Origin: Clostridium sp. DSM 17811
GTDB taxonomy: Bacteria; Bacillota; Clostridia; Clostridiales; Clostridiaceae
Assembly: GCF_018861905.1 (NCBI RefSeq)
Contig: NZ_JAHLDU010000005.1
Span: forward strand, 124,001-188,000
Direction of reading: 5' to 3'
Length of the DNA: 64,000 nucleotides
Positions 1-7,887 of this stretch are shown in pieces. The position numbers were made by a program, and so were the translations under genes. Every line of letters begins with the position of its first letter. The stretch's first letter is position 1. A model generated the notes under the pieces. The model did not search any database, was not told the DNA's origin, and saw only the letters and a list, made by a program, of their open reading frames with translations.

Positions 1-2
1 TA

Positions 3-158
3 TTCATTGGTACATGTATTTGGTGGGGACTCATTATCGCTATGATTCAGTTGTTTAGGAATCGTATTACTGGGAAGGTGTTCGTTAGATTGAACTACAT
101 TCTTGGAAGCATTATTATCATGTTAGGAGCGGGGGTTGGAATTCGCGTACTGCTTTGA
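3..158 (+). CDS. LysE/RhtB-family exporter, C-terminal end (partial)
   Basis: An open frame runs in from the left edge and stops with TGA at 156-158, giving about 51 residues. It contains two hydrophobic stretches around a basic loop (FRNRITGK) and an early WW pair. This matches the last two membrane segments of LysE/RhtB amino-acid and metabolite exporters, which end with a tryptophan-rich helix, a basic loop, and a glycine-rich final helix. Only the C-terminus is in the window, so substrate and start cannot be judged. Family assignment rests on pattern similarity of a short piece. Confidence 0.6.
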   Translation, partial: FIGTCIWWGLIIAMIQLFRNRITGKVFVRLNYILGSIIIMLGAGVGIRVLL

Positions 159-277
159 CAGAACTGATTCTGGGAAATGATTTGTGTGGATAGTTTTTAC
201 TAAAGATACTGGTTTCAGACTTTTATATATTATGCTAATGAACAAGCAAATTGTTGAGATCAGAAAGGAGATACAGA

Positions 278-1378
278 ATGAAGAAAAAAACAGGTGTGTT
301 AATACTATCCGTACTTTTAGCTATATTTTTGTTGGCAGGATTCGTAGGAATAAGGTTTATGAAGAATAAGGAGGGTTCCACAATGGTAAATGTTCCAAAA
401 TATGATGGCAACGTAGTAAAGCCTACTACGCAGCAAACAAAGCTGGAAGATTATTTTTCTGCTGTTCGATATGAGGGAAACTATGGATTTGATAGCTTTC
501 TTAAACAGGGGGGGGCATCTTCTGATACAGCTGTAATTAAATTTTTAACCCAAAATAATCTGGTTTCAAGAGCAGATAAGCTGTCACTTAAAACTGAAGG
601 TTTTGGTTGCAGTACGCTATCTGTCAAAAGTCCCAAGGGCGATGCCTTATTTGGAAGAAACTTTGATTGGCAGGCATGTAATGCATTGGTGGTTTCTTCA
701 AAACCTTCAGACGGCTATGCCTCTGTTTCTACAGTGAATATGGACTTTATCAGTGCTGGATATGGAGGAAGCATAGATAAATTGCCAGAGAAAGTGCGCA
801 CTATGGTAGCGCTTTATGCACCGCTGGACGGTATGAATGAAAAAGGACTTAGTGCAGCGGTGCTGATGATTGAAGATTCTGATAATATCAATCAGAATAC
901 CGAAAAACCGGATATTACAACGACAACTGCCATTCGTTTGTTGCTGGATAAAGCTGCAAATGTAGATCAAGCAATAAATCTTTTAAAACAGCATGATATG
1001 CATGCCTCGATGGGGTTGATGGTGCATTTTGCTTTGGCTGATACTGAAGGACACAGTGTGGTTGTGGAATATGTTGATAATAAGATGATTGTAACAAAAA
1101 CACCTGTAATTACCAATTTTTATTTAGCTTCTGGTGAAAAAAATGGAATTGGAACAGCCCAATCCCATTCTAGATATGATATTTTAATGAAGCAACTAAG
1201 TAAGACAACAACCATGAGCATGGAAGAAGTCCGTGATGCAATGGATAGCGTAAGCAAGCATAACTTTAAAGATGCTGAATCTACCGAATGGAGTGTAGTC
1301 TACAACCAAAGCAGTGGTGAGGTGCGATATTACCATCGGGAAAATTATAAAAAGGTGTATACATTCCATGTTGAATAA
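278..1378 (+). CDS. Linear amide C-N hydrolase (choloylglycine hydrolase / C45-like Ntn hydrolase), membrane-anchored
   Basis: An ATG at 278 follows AAAGGAG at 264-270; an in-frame ATG at 251 lacks such a site, so 278 is preferred (366 aa). The N-terminus is a short basic stretch plus one hydrophobic segment (about residues 4-28), so the enzyme is probably anchored or exported. The motif GCSTL around Cys111, followed by LFGRNFDW, matches the nucleophile region of linear amide C-N hydrolases, which cleave amide bonds such as conjugated bile acids or penicillin-like amides. In this family the nucleophilic Cys becomes N-terminal after processing; here about 110 residues precede it, as in members with a propeptide. 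The substrate is unknown. Confidence 0.8.
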   Translation: MKKKTGVLILSVLLAIFLLAGFVGIRFMKNKEGSTMVNVPKYDGNVVKPTTQQTKLEDYFSAVRYEGNYGFDSFLKQGGASSDTAVIKFLTQNNLVSRADKLSLKTEGFGCSTLSVKSPKGDALFGRNFDWQACNALVVSSKPSDGYASVSTVNMDFISAGYGGSIDKLPEKVRTMVALYAPLDGMNEKGLSAAVLMIEDSDNINQNTEKPDITTTTAIRLLLDKAANVDQAINLLKQHDMHASMGLMVHFALADTEGHSVVVEYVDNKMIVTKTPVITNFYLASGEKNGIGTAQSHSRYDILMKQLSKTTTMSMEEVRDAMDSVSKHNFKDAESTEWSVVYNQSSGEVRYYHRENYKKVYTFHVE

Positions 1379-1407
1379 TATAAAATTTAAGAATTTTAAT
1401 TAAGGCA

Positions 1408-1438
1408 TTGACATGAAGTTAACTTTAACCATTATGAT
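1408..1438 (+). promoter_or_regulatory. MerR/AdhR-type promoter with 19-bp spacer (site 1)
   Basis: TTGACA (1408-1413) and TATGAT (1433-1438) are separated by exactly 19 bp. The inverted repeat CATGAAG-TTAA-CTTTAAC (1412-1429) fills the spacer. An over-long spacer holding a dyad is the signature of MerR-activated promoters, and the repeat resembles the CTTAAAG-N4-CTTTAAG operator reported for AdhR of Bacillus subtilis. It would drive the DUF3737 gene at 1584. Confidence 0.75.
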
Positions 1439-1537
1439 AGAGGTGTTACTAAGATAAAGAAGGACTTCTACCGTGAGTGGTATTATATTTTAAAATAGCT
1501 ACAAACCATGCAAGAGCAAGGTTTTAAATAAATAAAA

Positions 1538-1563
1538 TAAAGATAGTGTTAACACTATCTTTA
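1538..1563. repeat. Perfect 26-bp palindrome in the 5' leader of the DUF3737 gene
   Basis: A perfect self-complementary sequence of 26 bp is centred between 1550 and 1551 on GTTAAC, with arms AAAGATAGTGTT. It ends 20 bp before the DUF3737 start codon and is not followed by a T-run, so it is not a normal terminator. It could be a regulator-binding site or an RNA hairpin controlling translation; the sequence alone does not decide. Confidence 0.6.
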
Positions 1564-1583
1564 AATGGAAGAAGGATAAAATT

Positions 1584-2423
1584 ATGAAATTAGTAAAAGA
1601 ACAGATACTTAAGGGAGAGAGAGCATTATTTAATAGCAAAGATTTACAGGTTTCCTATTCAACGTTTGCTGATGGGGAGTCTCCATTAAAGGAGAGTCAA
1701 AATATTAATATAGATCACAGTATATTTAAATGGAAATATCCATTATGGTACTGTAAAAACATTGTAGTAGAAGACAGTACATTTCTTGAAATGTCTCGTT
1801 CGGGAATCTGGTATACAGAAAATATTGTAATAAGAAACACTATAATTGAAGCACCGAAGATCTTTAGGCGTGCAAAGGGTATTAAATTAGAGAATGTTAC
1901 TATGCAAAATGCTGGTGAGACTTTTTGGAACTGTGATGAGATTTCTTTGAAAAATGTAACAGCCAAAGGGGATTACTTTGGTATGAATAGTACAAATATT
2001 AAAATTGATGGATTCCAACTGGCCGGAAACTACGCTTTCGATGGAGGAAAAGATATTGAAATTCATAGTGCGAAAATTCTGGCAAAGGATGCATTCTGGA
2101 ACTGTGAGAATGTAACAGTTTATGATTCATTTATTTCGGGAGAATACTTGGGATGGAATTCTAAGAATGTGACCTTTGTAAACTGTACTATTGAAAGCTT
2201 GCAGGGATTATGCTATATTGACAACCTTGTAATGAAAGACTGCCAATTATTGAACACTACACTGGCATTTGAATATTCCACAGTAGATGTACAGATTAAC
2301 GGTACTATTGGTAGTGTTACAAATCCATCTGCTGGTATAATACGGGCAGAGGGTATTGGCGAATTAATTATGGATAAAACTAAAATAGATCCTGAAAAAA
2401 CACAAATTATAACGGAGAAATAA
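1584..2423 (+). CDS. DUF3737 family protein, predicted beta-helix
   Basis: This 279-residue protein is built from short repeating units such as NIVVEDSTF, NIVIRNTII, NVTVYDSFI and NVTFVNCTI, each about 20 residues, typical of a right-handed parallel beta-helix. Repeated FWNC and GWNS turns match the DUF3737 family, which is common in gut and clostridial Firmicutes and has no assigned biochemical function. There is no signal peptide, so it is probably cytoplasmic. It lies downstream of a MerR-type promoter (1408) and a 26-bp palindrome, and ends just before a strong terminator, so it is probably a single-gene unit of the MerR regulon. Confidence 0.8.
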   Translation: MKLVKEQILKGERALFNSKDLQVSYSTFADGESPLKESQNINIDHSIFKWKYPLWYCKNIVVEDSTFLEMSRSGIWYTENIVIRNTIIEAPKIFRRAKGIKLENVTMQNAGETFWNCDEISLKNVTAKGDYFGMNSTNIKIDGFQLAGNYAFDGGKDIEIHSAKILAKDAFWNCENVTVYDSFISGEYLGWNSKNVTFVNCTIESLQGLCYIDNLVMKDCQLLNTTLAFEYSTVDVQINGTIGSVTNPSAGIIRAEGIGELIMDKTKIDPEKTQIITEK

Positions 2424-2447
2424 AGTATGTAAGGGTATCTTAGGTTA
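2422..2447 (+). repeat. 26-nt exact copy of a segment inside the PatB-like aminotransferase gene
   Basis: Positions 2422-2447 are identical to 6794-6819, which lies inside the aminotransferase coding region at 6653-7828. The shared core includes GTATGTAAGGGTATCT. The copy here overlaps the DUF3737 stop codon and is non-coding. It is probably a rearrangement scar or a remnant of a second aminotransferase copy. Confidence 0.7.
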
Positions 2448-2449
2448 AA

Positions 2450-2502
2450 GGGGGTATCTCACAATAGATAGTAATTTCTATTGTGAGATACCCCCACTTT
2501 TC
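2450..2502 (+). terminator. Strong rho-independent terminator after the DUF3737 gene
   Basis: A perfect 19-bp stem (2450-2468 with 2477-2495, arms beginning GGGGGTATCTCAC) encloses an 8-nt loop and is followed by ACTTTTCTT. It ends transcription before the MerR gene. Confidence 0.85.
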
Positions 2503-2604
2503 TTGTGAAATGTTGTTAAACATTCCTAACACCGATACATTTGTAAGTATTCATGGCAAATGATTTACATTTTCACTTTTTAAAAGTTTAATTATATTTA
2601 GTAC

Positions 2605-2635
2605 TTGACTTAGAGCTGACTTAAGGTGGTAACAT
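2605..2635 (+). promoter_or_regulatory. MerR/AdhR-type promoter with 19-bp spacer (site 2)
   Basis: TTGACT (2605-2610) and TAACAT (2630-2635) are 19 bp apart, with the dyad CTTAGAG-CTGA-CTTAAGG (2609-2626) in the spacer. It lies 50 bp before the first MerR gene and implies autoregulation. Confidence 0.75.
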
Positions 2636-2684
2636 TATTTTGAATATCAAAATAGTAGACAAAAACATTTAAGGAGGCAGAGCA

Positions 2685-3116
2685 ATGGTAATAAAGGAGG
2701 CTGCGAAAATAACCGGGATATCTATAGATAATTTAAGATATTATGAAAGAATAGGTTTAATTCCGAAGGTTCGTAGAAATGAATCAGGAATTAGAGATTA
2801 TGATGAGATGTCAATTCACTGGATTGGGTTTGCCATGAGGTTTAAAAAAGCAGGAGTTTCATTAAAGGATATTCGTGAATATATACATCTTGCTATTCAG
2901 GGAGAATCAACAAAGGAAGTAAGAAGAGAAATACTTATTGAAACAAAAACTAGATTAGATAAAAAAATGCAAGATATGCAGGAAACTCTGGATGTAATCA
3001 ATTATAAAATTGATACTTATGAAGAAAAGTGTGAGCCTGTTACAAATGAATTAATAGATGTTTGGAAAGCTAACAGAAAAAAAACTGAAAAAGCACTTGA
3101 CATGAAGTTGACTTAA
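2685..3116 (+). CDS. MerR-family transcriptional regulator (AdhR/NmlR-like, lacks Cys52)
   Basis: The protein has 143 residues and AAGGAGG 7 nt before ATG. The N-terminal winged helix-turn-helix has the family motif LRYYERIGLIP (residues 17-27) and SGIRDYDE, followed by the dimerisation coiled coil (about residues 75-118). It is a close paralogue of the MerR at 18936. In the AdhR group Cys52 senses carbonyl electrophiles; this protein has Arg at the aligned position and its only Cys is far away near residue 112, so it may sense differently or be constitutive. Its last codons (LDMKLT) are encoded by the next MerR-type operator, so gene and downstream promoter overlap. Confidence 0.9.
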   Translation: MVIKEAAKITGISIDNLRYYERIGLIPKVRRNESGIRDYDEMSIHWIGFAMRFKKAGVSLKDIREYIHLAIQGESTKEVRREILIETKTRLDKKMQDMQETLDVINYKIDTYEEKCEPVTNELIDVWKANRKKTEKALDMKLT

Positions 3117-3127
3117 GGGTTTATAGT
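3097..3127 (+). promoter_or_regulatory. MerR/AdhR-type promoter with 19-bp spacer (site 3), overlapping the merR 3' end
   Basis: TTGACA (3097-3102) and TATAGT (3122-3127) are 19 bp apart, with the dyad CATGAAG-TTGA-CTTAAGG between. The -35 box and most of the operator are inside the last codons of the MerR gene (stop 3114-3116). It should drive the FMN reductase, tautomerase and alcohol dehydrogenase genes. Confidence 0.75.
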
Positions 3128-3194
3128 TATTCTATTGTTTAAAAAGAATCAACGGGTAAGAAAATATGATTTTTAATTTGAAAGGGGAATAAAT

Positions 3195-3731
3195 ATGAAA
3201 ATAACAGTTATTACTGGAAGTCCACACAAGCAGGGAACTTCTGCATTGCTCGCAGATAAATTTATCCAAGGAGCAAATGAAGCAGGACATGAGATACTTC
3301 GTTTTGATGCAGCATTTGAAGAGGTTAAACCATGCCTGGCATGTGACTATTGTGCAAGTCATGATGGACAGTGTGTACGAAAGGATGTTATGAACACATG
3401 GTATAAAAAATTGATAGAATCAGATATGATAGTATTCGTAACGCCGCTATATTATTATGGGATGTCATCACAGATAAAAGCAGTTATCGACCGTTTCCAT
3501 GCTAATAATGAAAAATTGGCAGGTAACAAAAAATCAATGCTTTTGGCTACTTCTTATGGTGCAGATGATTGGACAATGGAGGCATTGGAGAAAAATTATG
3601 AAGCTATACTTCGCTTTATGAATTGGAATGATGCAGGAAAGTTATTTGCGACAGGGTGTCCAGTTAGAGAAGTGATTGAACAGACGAATTTTCCAAATCA
3701 AGCATATGTGTTAGGAAAGTCTTTACAATAA
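3195..3731 (+). CDS. Flavodoxin-like NADPH-dependent FMN reductase
   Basis: This 178-residue protein starts with the beta-strand and phosphate-binding loop ITVITGSPHKQGTSALLA, which holds the FMN phosphate in the NADPH-dependent FMN reductase family. The segment CLACDYCASHDGQC (about residues 47-60) is the cysteine-rich loop seen in iron-sulfur-flavoprotein-like members, and TPLYYYGMSSQIKAVIDR is the second flavin loop. It probably reduces quinones, nitro compounds or other electrophiles with NAD(P)H in the cytoplasm. AAAGGGG precedes the start and the gene is first behind MerR promoter site 3. Confidence 0.85.
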   Translation: MKITVITGSPHKQGTSALLADKFIQGANEAGHEILRFDAAFEEVKPCLACDYCASHDGQCVRKDVMNTWYKKLIESDMIVFVTPLYYYGMSSQIKAVIDRFHANNEKLAGNKKSMLLATSYGADDWTMEALEKNYEAILRFMNWNDAGKLFATGCPVREVIEQTNFPNQAYVLGKSLQ

Positions 3732-3765
3732 ATAAGGATTAATAATAAGAGAAGGAGGAAAAAAT

Positions 3766-3948
3766 ATGCCAGTAATTACTTTAGAAGCAGGAAAATTGAA
3801 TAAAGATCAAAAAAGCAAGATGGTAAAAGAATTTACAACAATAGCATCAAAGATTATGAATGTACCGGAGCAGGCATTTACTGTTCTAATAAAAGAAAAT
3901 GAGTCGGACAACATTGGATTTGGGGGACAGCTTTTATCTGATAAATAA
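3766..3948 (+). CDS. 4-oxalocrotonate tautomerase-family protein
   Basis: This is a 60-residue protein starting MPVITLEAG, the standard size for a 4-oxalocrotonate tautomerase subunit. Pro2, which becomes N-terminal after removal of Met, is the catalytic base of the family. The expected downstream pattern VPEQAFTVLIKE is present. These enzymes tautomerise enols and 2-oxo acids and form hexamers. AGGAGG lies just upstream, and the 34-nt gap from the FMN reductase suggests one transcript. The substrate is unknown; a role in handling unsaturated or aromatic breakdown products is an inference from neighbours. Confidence 0.85.
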   Translation: MPVITLEAGKLNKDQKSKMVKEFTTIASKIMNVPEQAFTVLIKENESDNIGFGGQLLSDK

Positions 3949-4037
3949 GTTTATGTTGATGAATTATATAAGTATAAAATGTGTAAAGTAATAAAAATTA
4001 ATCGATGCGCAAAAAATGTGCAGGAATGGAGAAAAGA

Positions 4038-5210
4038 ATGAATTTAGATTTTACTTATCAAAACCCAACAAAGGTTTATTTTGGAAAGACTGCTTTAGAT
4101 AACTTAAGCAGTGAATTTGTAAGTTGTGGTGATACCATTATGCTTGCTTATGGAAAAGGTGCTATTAAGAAAAGCGGACTTTATGATCAGATTGCATCTA
4201 TCTTAAAGAAAAGTGGTAAAAACATCGTTGAATTATCCGGAATTATGGCAAATCCAACTTATGAAAAAGTAATGGAAGGTGCTGCTCTTGTACGTGAGAA
4301 TAAGGTAGATCTTATTTTAGCTGTTGGTGGCGGTTCCGTTATTGATTGTGCAAAGGCAATTTCGGTATCTGCATATTGTAAAGGTGATGCGTGGACACGT
4401 TACTGGTTAAAATTTGAGCCTGTAGATAATGAAATAATACCAGTTGCATCTATTCTTACATTGGCAGGAACAGGATCCGAAATGAATGGTGGATCAGTTA
4501 TTACAAATGATGATATGAAACTTAAGATCGGTCGTGTTTTCCCATCAAATGTGAATCCAAAATTTTCAATATTGAATCCGGAATATACATTTACATTACC
4601 TAAATATCAGATGGTAAGTGGAATTTTTGACATGATGTCACATTTAATGGAAACTTATTTCTCCGGTGAAGATGATACTACTACTGATTATATGATTGAA
4701 GGAGTTCTTCGTTCTATTATGAGCAGTGCAAAAATTGCAGTGAAAGATCCTAAAGACTATGAAGCAAGAAGTAATTTAATGTGGAGCTCTACTCTTGCGA
4801 TGAACCCGATTATGGGGTTAAGTAAAACACAAGACTGGGAAGTTCATATGATTGAACATCAGCTTGGGGCCTATACAAATTGTACACATGGTATGGGACT
4901 GGCAGCAATTTCATTCCCATATTACCGATACATATATCAGTTTGGTTTAGATAAGTTTGTTCGCTTTGCTAAGCAAGTATGGGGTGTAGATGAAACTGGA
5001 AAGACAAAGCAAGACGTTGCTTTGGAAGGTATTGATGCTATGGAAACATTCGTAAAACAATGTGGTATAGTGACGAGCCTTAAGGAGCTTGGTGCGACAG
5101 AAGAAATGCTTCCACTAATTGCAAATTCAACTGTACTTTTAGGTGGATATAAAGTGCTTACTGCAGAGGAAGTCTTAGAAATTTTAAAGACTGCATATGC
5201 TCAGGCTTAA
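4038..5210 (+). CDS. Iron-containing alcohol dehydrogenase (butanol dehydrogenase-like)
   Basis: ATG at 4038 has GGAG 6 nt upstream and starts MNLDFTYQNPTKVYFGK, the usual start of clostridial Bdh/YqhD-type enzymes; in-frame ATGs at 4005 and 4026 are less plausible. The 390-residue length fits. GGGSVIDCAKAI is the NAD(P)-binding glycine motif, TLAGTGSEMN the phosphate-binding segment, and FDMMSHLMETYF plus EHQLGAYTNCTHG supply the Asp and His metal ligands. It reduces aldehydes to alcohols. It closes the MerR-driven group and could remove reactive aldehydes. A decayed relative lies at 14271-14946. Confidence 0.9.
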   Translation: MNLDFTYQNPTKVYFGKTALDNLSSEFVSCGDTIMLAYGKGAIKKSGLYDQIASILKKSGKNIVELSGIMANPTYEKVMEGAALVRENKVDLILAVGGGSVIDCAKAISVSAYCKGDAWTRYWLKFEPVDNEIIPVASILTLAGTGSEMNGGSVITNDDMKLKIGRVFPSNVNPKFSILNPEYTFTLPKYQMVSGIFDMMSHLMETYFSGEDDTTTDYMIEGVLRSIMSSAKIAVKDPKDYEARSNLMWSSTLAMNPIMGLSKTQDWEVHMIEHQLGAYTNCTHGMGLAAISFPYYRYIYQFGLDKFVRFAKQVWGVDETGKTKQDVALEGIDAMETFVKQCGIVTSLKELGATEEMLPLIANSTVLLGGYKVLTAEEVLEILKTAYAQA

Positions 5211-5235
5211 GATTATGAGTAAACAAAAGAATACT

Positions 5236-5312
5236 GGAAGACTACAATAAGAAAGAAGCCCATTGCCGCGGTGAAAAACGGCAGTGGGCATGACTTTAGT
5301 CTTCCATTTTTA
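5236..5312 (+). terminator. Two-part hairpin terminator after the alcohol dehydrogenase gene
   Basis: An inner stem GCCCATTGCCG / CGGCAGTGGGC (5258-5268 with 5279-5289) is enclosed by an outer stem GGAAGACTA / TAGTCTTCC (5236-5244 with 5297-5305), followed by ATTTTTA. It ends the site-3 transcript. Confidence 0.8.
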
Positions 5313-5440
5313 AAACTCAAGATAGCTTGGAAGTATGTCTTTGGTTCTTTAAAAATATCAGGTGACACATGGAATTGTCTTCTCAAATTTAATAGCTGCA
5401 GCTATCATGCAGTTATTTTTAATTGTAAAATTATCTGTTA

Positions 5441-6610
5441 GTGACAATATTAAAAAAGGGAGAAGAAAATGAAAATAAAAAGGAAAAGGGGGAAAAAGTC
5501 ATATTATATTTATCAAGTATATTACTATTACTATGCGTTGGTATTATATTATTTCTAAATTTAGAACCATCCTTTGGCGGAAATCCAACTAAAGAGCAAA
5601 AAAATAGTTATAAACAATTTAGTAACTATGTGAATGGGGAATTTGTTAATGATGTTCCGACAAGTTTAGCCATGAGTCTATCAGATAATTTTTCAATGAT
5701 TATGAAGTCTTTTTCAGGTACTAAAGATCGAAAACCAGATGGTGTAATTCCTGTTTCAGTGATTGATTGGAATAAAATTGAAAGTGATAAAGACAGTGTA
5801 ACTTGGTTTGGACACTCTGCTTTTCTACTTAGTATCGATAATAAAAAGATACTATTAGACCCTATGCTGGGGCCTGTTGCATCACCAGTATCCTTTGCAG
5901 GAAGCAAGAAATATAAATATAGTGAAAATATGCTCAATATTATTGATAAAATGCCACCAATTGATGCAGTTTTTATCTCACATGATCATTACGACCACTT
6001 AGATTATCAATCAATTGTAAAGTTAAAGGACAAGGTAGCACATTTCTTCGTTCCTCTGGGAGTAGGTAATCATCTTATTAGATGGGGTGTGCCAAAAGAA
6101 AAGATTACAGAACTAAATTGGTGGGACGAAATGGATTACCAAGGTTTAAAGGTTTCGCTGACTCTATCCTTACATTACTCTGGAAGAGGCGTTTTTAATA
6201 AGAACTCTACCTTATGGGGTGGTTGGGTCATTCTTGGAAAAAAAACACGTTTATACTATAGCGGAGATGGCGGATATGGTAAACATTTTAAAGAAATTGG
6301 AAAAAAATATGGACCTTTTGATATAACATTGTTGGATGGTGGTCAATATGACAGGCTTTGGTCTTGGGTACATATGACACCAGAAGAAGCTGTCCAAGCT
6401 AATTTGGATGTAAGTGGTAAGAATATGATGTTAATGCATTGGGGAGCATTTTCATTAGCTTATCATGGCTGGAATGAACCTATAGAACGAGCATTAAAAG
6501 CGGCAAAAAAAGAAGATGTAAATCTATTAGCCCCTAAAATTGGTGAAAATGTTCGATTAGATTCAGATTTTCACATTACGCCTTCTACTTGGTGGGATTC
6601 ACTAAAATGA
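5441..6610 (+). CDS. MBL-fold metallo-hydrolase (NAPE-PLD/UlaG-like), membrane-anchored
   Basis: The 389-residue frame opens with GTG and has one N-terminal hydrophobic segment (about residues 20-38). The metallo-beta-lactamase core includes VTWFGHSAFLL, the metal motif SHDHYDHLD, and later YYSGDGGYG and MLMHWGAF, which match the NAPE-phospholipase-D-like and lactonase-like branch; a phosphodiester or lactone substrate is likely. The start is doubtful: the ATG with the best ribosome site (GGGAGA before 5469) is in another frame, so a one-base indel in the A/G-rich stretch 5470-5505 or a GTG start are both possible. The aminotransferase gene follows 42 nt later. Confidence 0.8.
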   Translation: MTILKKGEENENKKEKGEKVILYLSSILLLLCVGIILFLNLEPSFGGNPTKEQKNSYKQFSNYVNGEFVNDVPTSLAMSLSDNFSMIMKSFSGTKDRKPDGVIPVSVIDWNKIESDKDSVTWFGHSAFLLSIDNKKILLDPMLGPVASPVSFAGSKKYKYSENMLNIIDKMPPIDAVFISHDHYDHLDYQSIVKLKDKVAHFFVPLGVGNHLIRWGVPKEKITELNWWDEMDYQGLKVSLTLSLHYSGRGVFNKNSTLWGGWVILGKKTRLYYSGDGGYGKHFKEIGKKYGPFDITLLDGGQYDRLWSWVHMTPEEAVQANLDVSGKNMMLMHWGAFSLAYHGWNEPIERALKAAKKEDVNLLAPKIGENVRLDSDFHITPSTWWDSLK

Positions 6611-6652
6611 TTGTACAAGCTTATGAAATTAGAAGGAATGGAGGGATAAAGT

Positions 6653-7828
6653 ATGCGGTATGATTTTGAAGCATTAACAGACAGGCACAACACCAATTCG
6701 CTAAAATGGAATGTTGATGAAAATGTGCTTCCAATGTGGGTAGCAGACATGGATTTTAAGATAGCTCCTGAGATAATAGATGCAATTCAGGAAAAAGTAT
6801 GTAAGGGTATCTTAGGTTATACCATTGTACCAGATGTTTGGTACAATGCTTTAAGTAACTGGTGGGAAAGAAGGCATGATTTTAAGATAGATAAAGAATG
6901 GATGATTTTTTGTACAGGAGTTGTGCCTGCAGTTTCTAGTGCAGTTAGAAAAATGACATCAGTAGGAGAAAACGTACTGGTGCAGACACCTGTTTACAAT
7001 ATATTTTTTAATTCTATTGTGAATAATGGTAGAAATATTGTGGAAAATAAGCTGCTGTACGATGGAAAACAATACAGTATTGATTTTAAAGATTTAGAAA
7101 ATAAACTAACAGATGCAGAAACAACTATGATGATTCTGTGTAATCCGCACAATCCAATAGGAAAGATATGGGACAAAGATACATTGGAGAGGATTGGGGA
7201 ATTGTGCTATAAACATCATGTTCTTGTTCTTTCAGATGAGATCCATTGTGATTTGACAGATACACAGCATGATTATATTCCATTTGCATCTGTTTCGGAG
7301 ATATGTGCAAAGAATAGTATTACATGTATTGCACCGACAAAAGCATTCAACATAGCAGGTGTTCAAACCGCAGCAGTTGTAGTTCCAGATGAGGTGCTTA
7401 GGCACAAAATGAATAAGGCATTGAATACAGATGAAATAGCTGAGCCAAATGCAATAGCCATGGAAGCGACAGTAGCGGCATTTACTAAGGGAGAAGAGTG
7501 GCTGAAGGAACTATGCTTTTATATAGAAGGAAACAGAAAGTTTGCAGAGAAGTTCATGGAAACTGAGCTGCCAGAATTATATCTGGTGCCTGCCAATGCT
7601 ACATATCTGTTGTGGATTGACTGTAGTGGGATTACACAGGACACAACATGTTTGTGCAAGATCCTGCTAAGTGAAGCTGGACTATATGTTTCAAAAGGAG
7701 AAGCCTATGGGGAAACTGGAAGAGGCTTTATTCGAATCAATATGGCATGTTCAAGAGAACGGCTTGAAGACGGTCTTGCACGTTTGAAAAAAGGAATTGA
7801 ATTATTTAATAAAAGTTTATTGAAATAA
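6653..7828 (+). CDS. PLP-dependent aminotransferase, PatB/MalY cystathionine beta-lyase type
   Basis: This 391-residue fold-type I PLP enzyme starts MRYDFEALTDRHNTNSLKW and has MWVADMDF, both typical of the MalY/PatB branch. CNPHNPIGKIW is the substrate and cofactor loop, LSDEIHCDL holds the cofactor Asp, and APTKAFNIAG contains the Schiff-base Lys. The branch usually carries out C-S beta-lyase reactions on cystathionine or cysteine conjugates. GGAGGGAT precedes the start. Its neighbours make cysteine-adduct breakdown an attractive but unproven role. A 26-nt piece of this gene (6794-6819) is repeated at 2422. Confidence 0.88.
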   Translation: MRYDFEALTDRHNTNSLKWNVDENVLPMWVADMDFKIAPEIIDAIQEKVCKGILGYTIVPDVWYNALSNWWERRHDFKIDKEWMIFCTGVVPAVSSAVRKMTSVGENVLVQTPVYNIFFNSIVNNGRNIVENKLLYDGKQYSIDFKDLENKLTDAETTMMILCNPHNPIGKIWDKDTLERIGELCYKHHVLVLSDEIHCDLTDTQHDYIPFASVSEICAKNSITCIAPTKAFNIAGVQTAAVVVPDEVLRHKMNKALNTDEIAEPNAIAMEATVAAFTKGEEWLKELCFYIEGNRKFAEKFMETELPELYLVPANATYLLWIDCSGITQDTTCLCKILLSEAGLYVSKGEAYGETGRGFIRINMACSRERLEDGLARLKKGIELFNKSLLK

Positions 7829-7887
7829 AAGGTGCTAATAGGTTATCCCTTTTTTTTTCGTTAATTATTTTATAGGAGAGTGATTAT

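Noticed and set aside
184-369. Possible 61-codon gene overlapping the C-N hydrolase start.
   Set aside because: It overlaps a clear gene and its ribosome site in another frame, without family resemblance.
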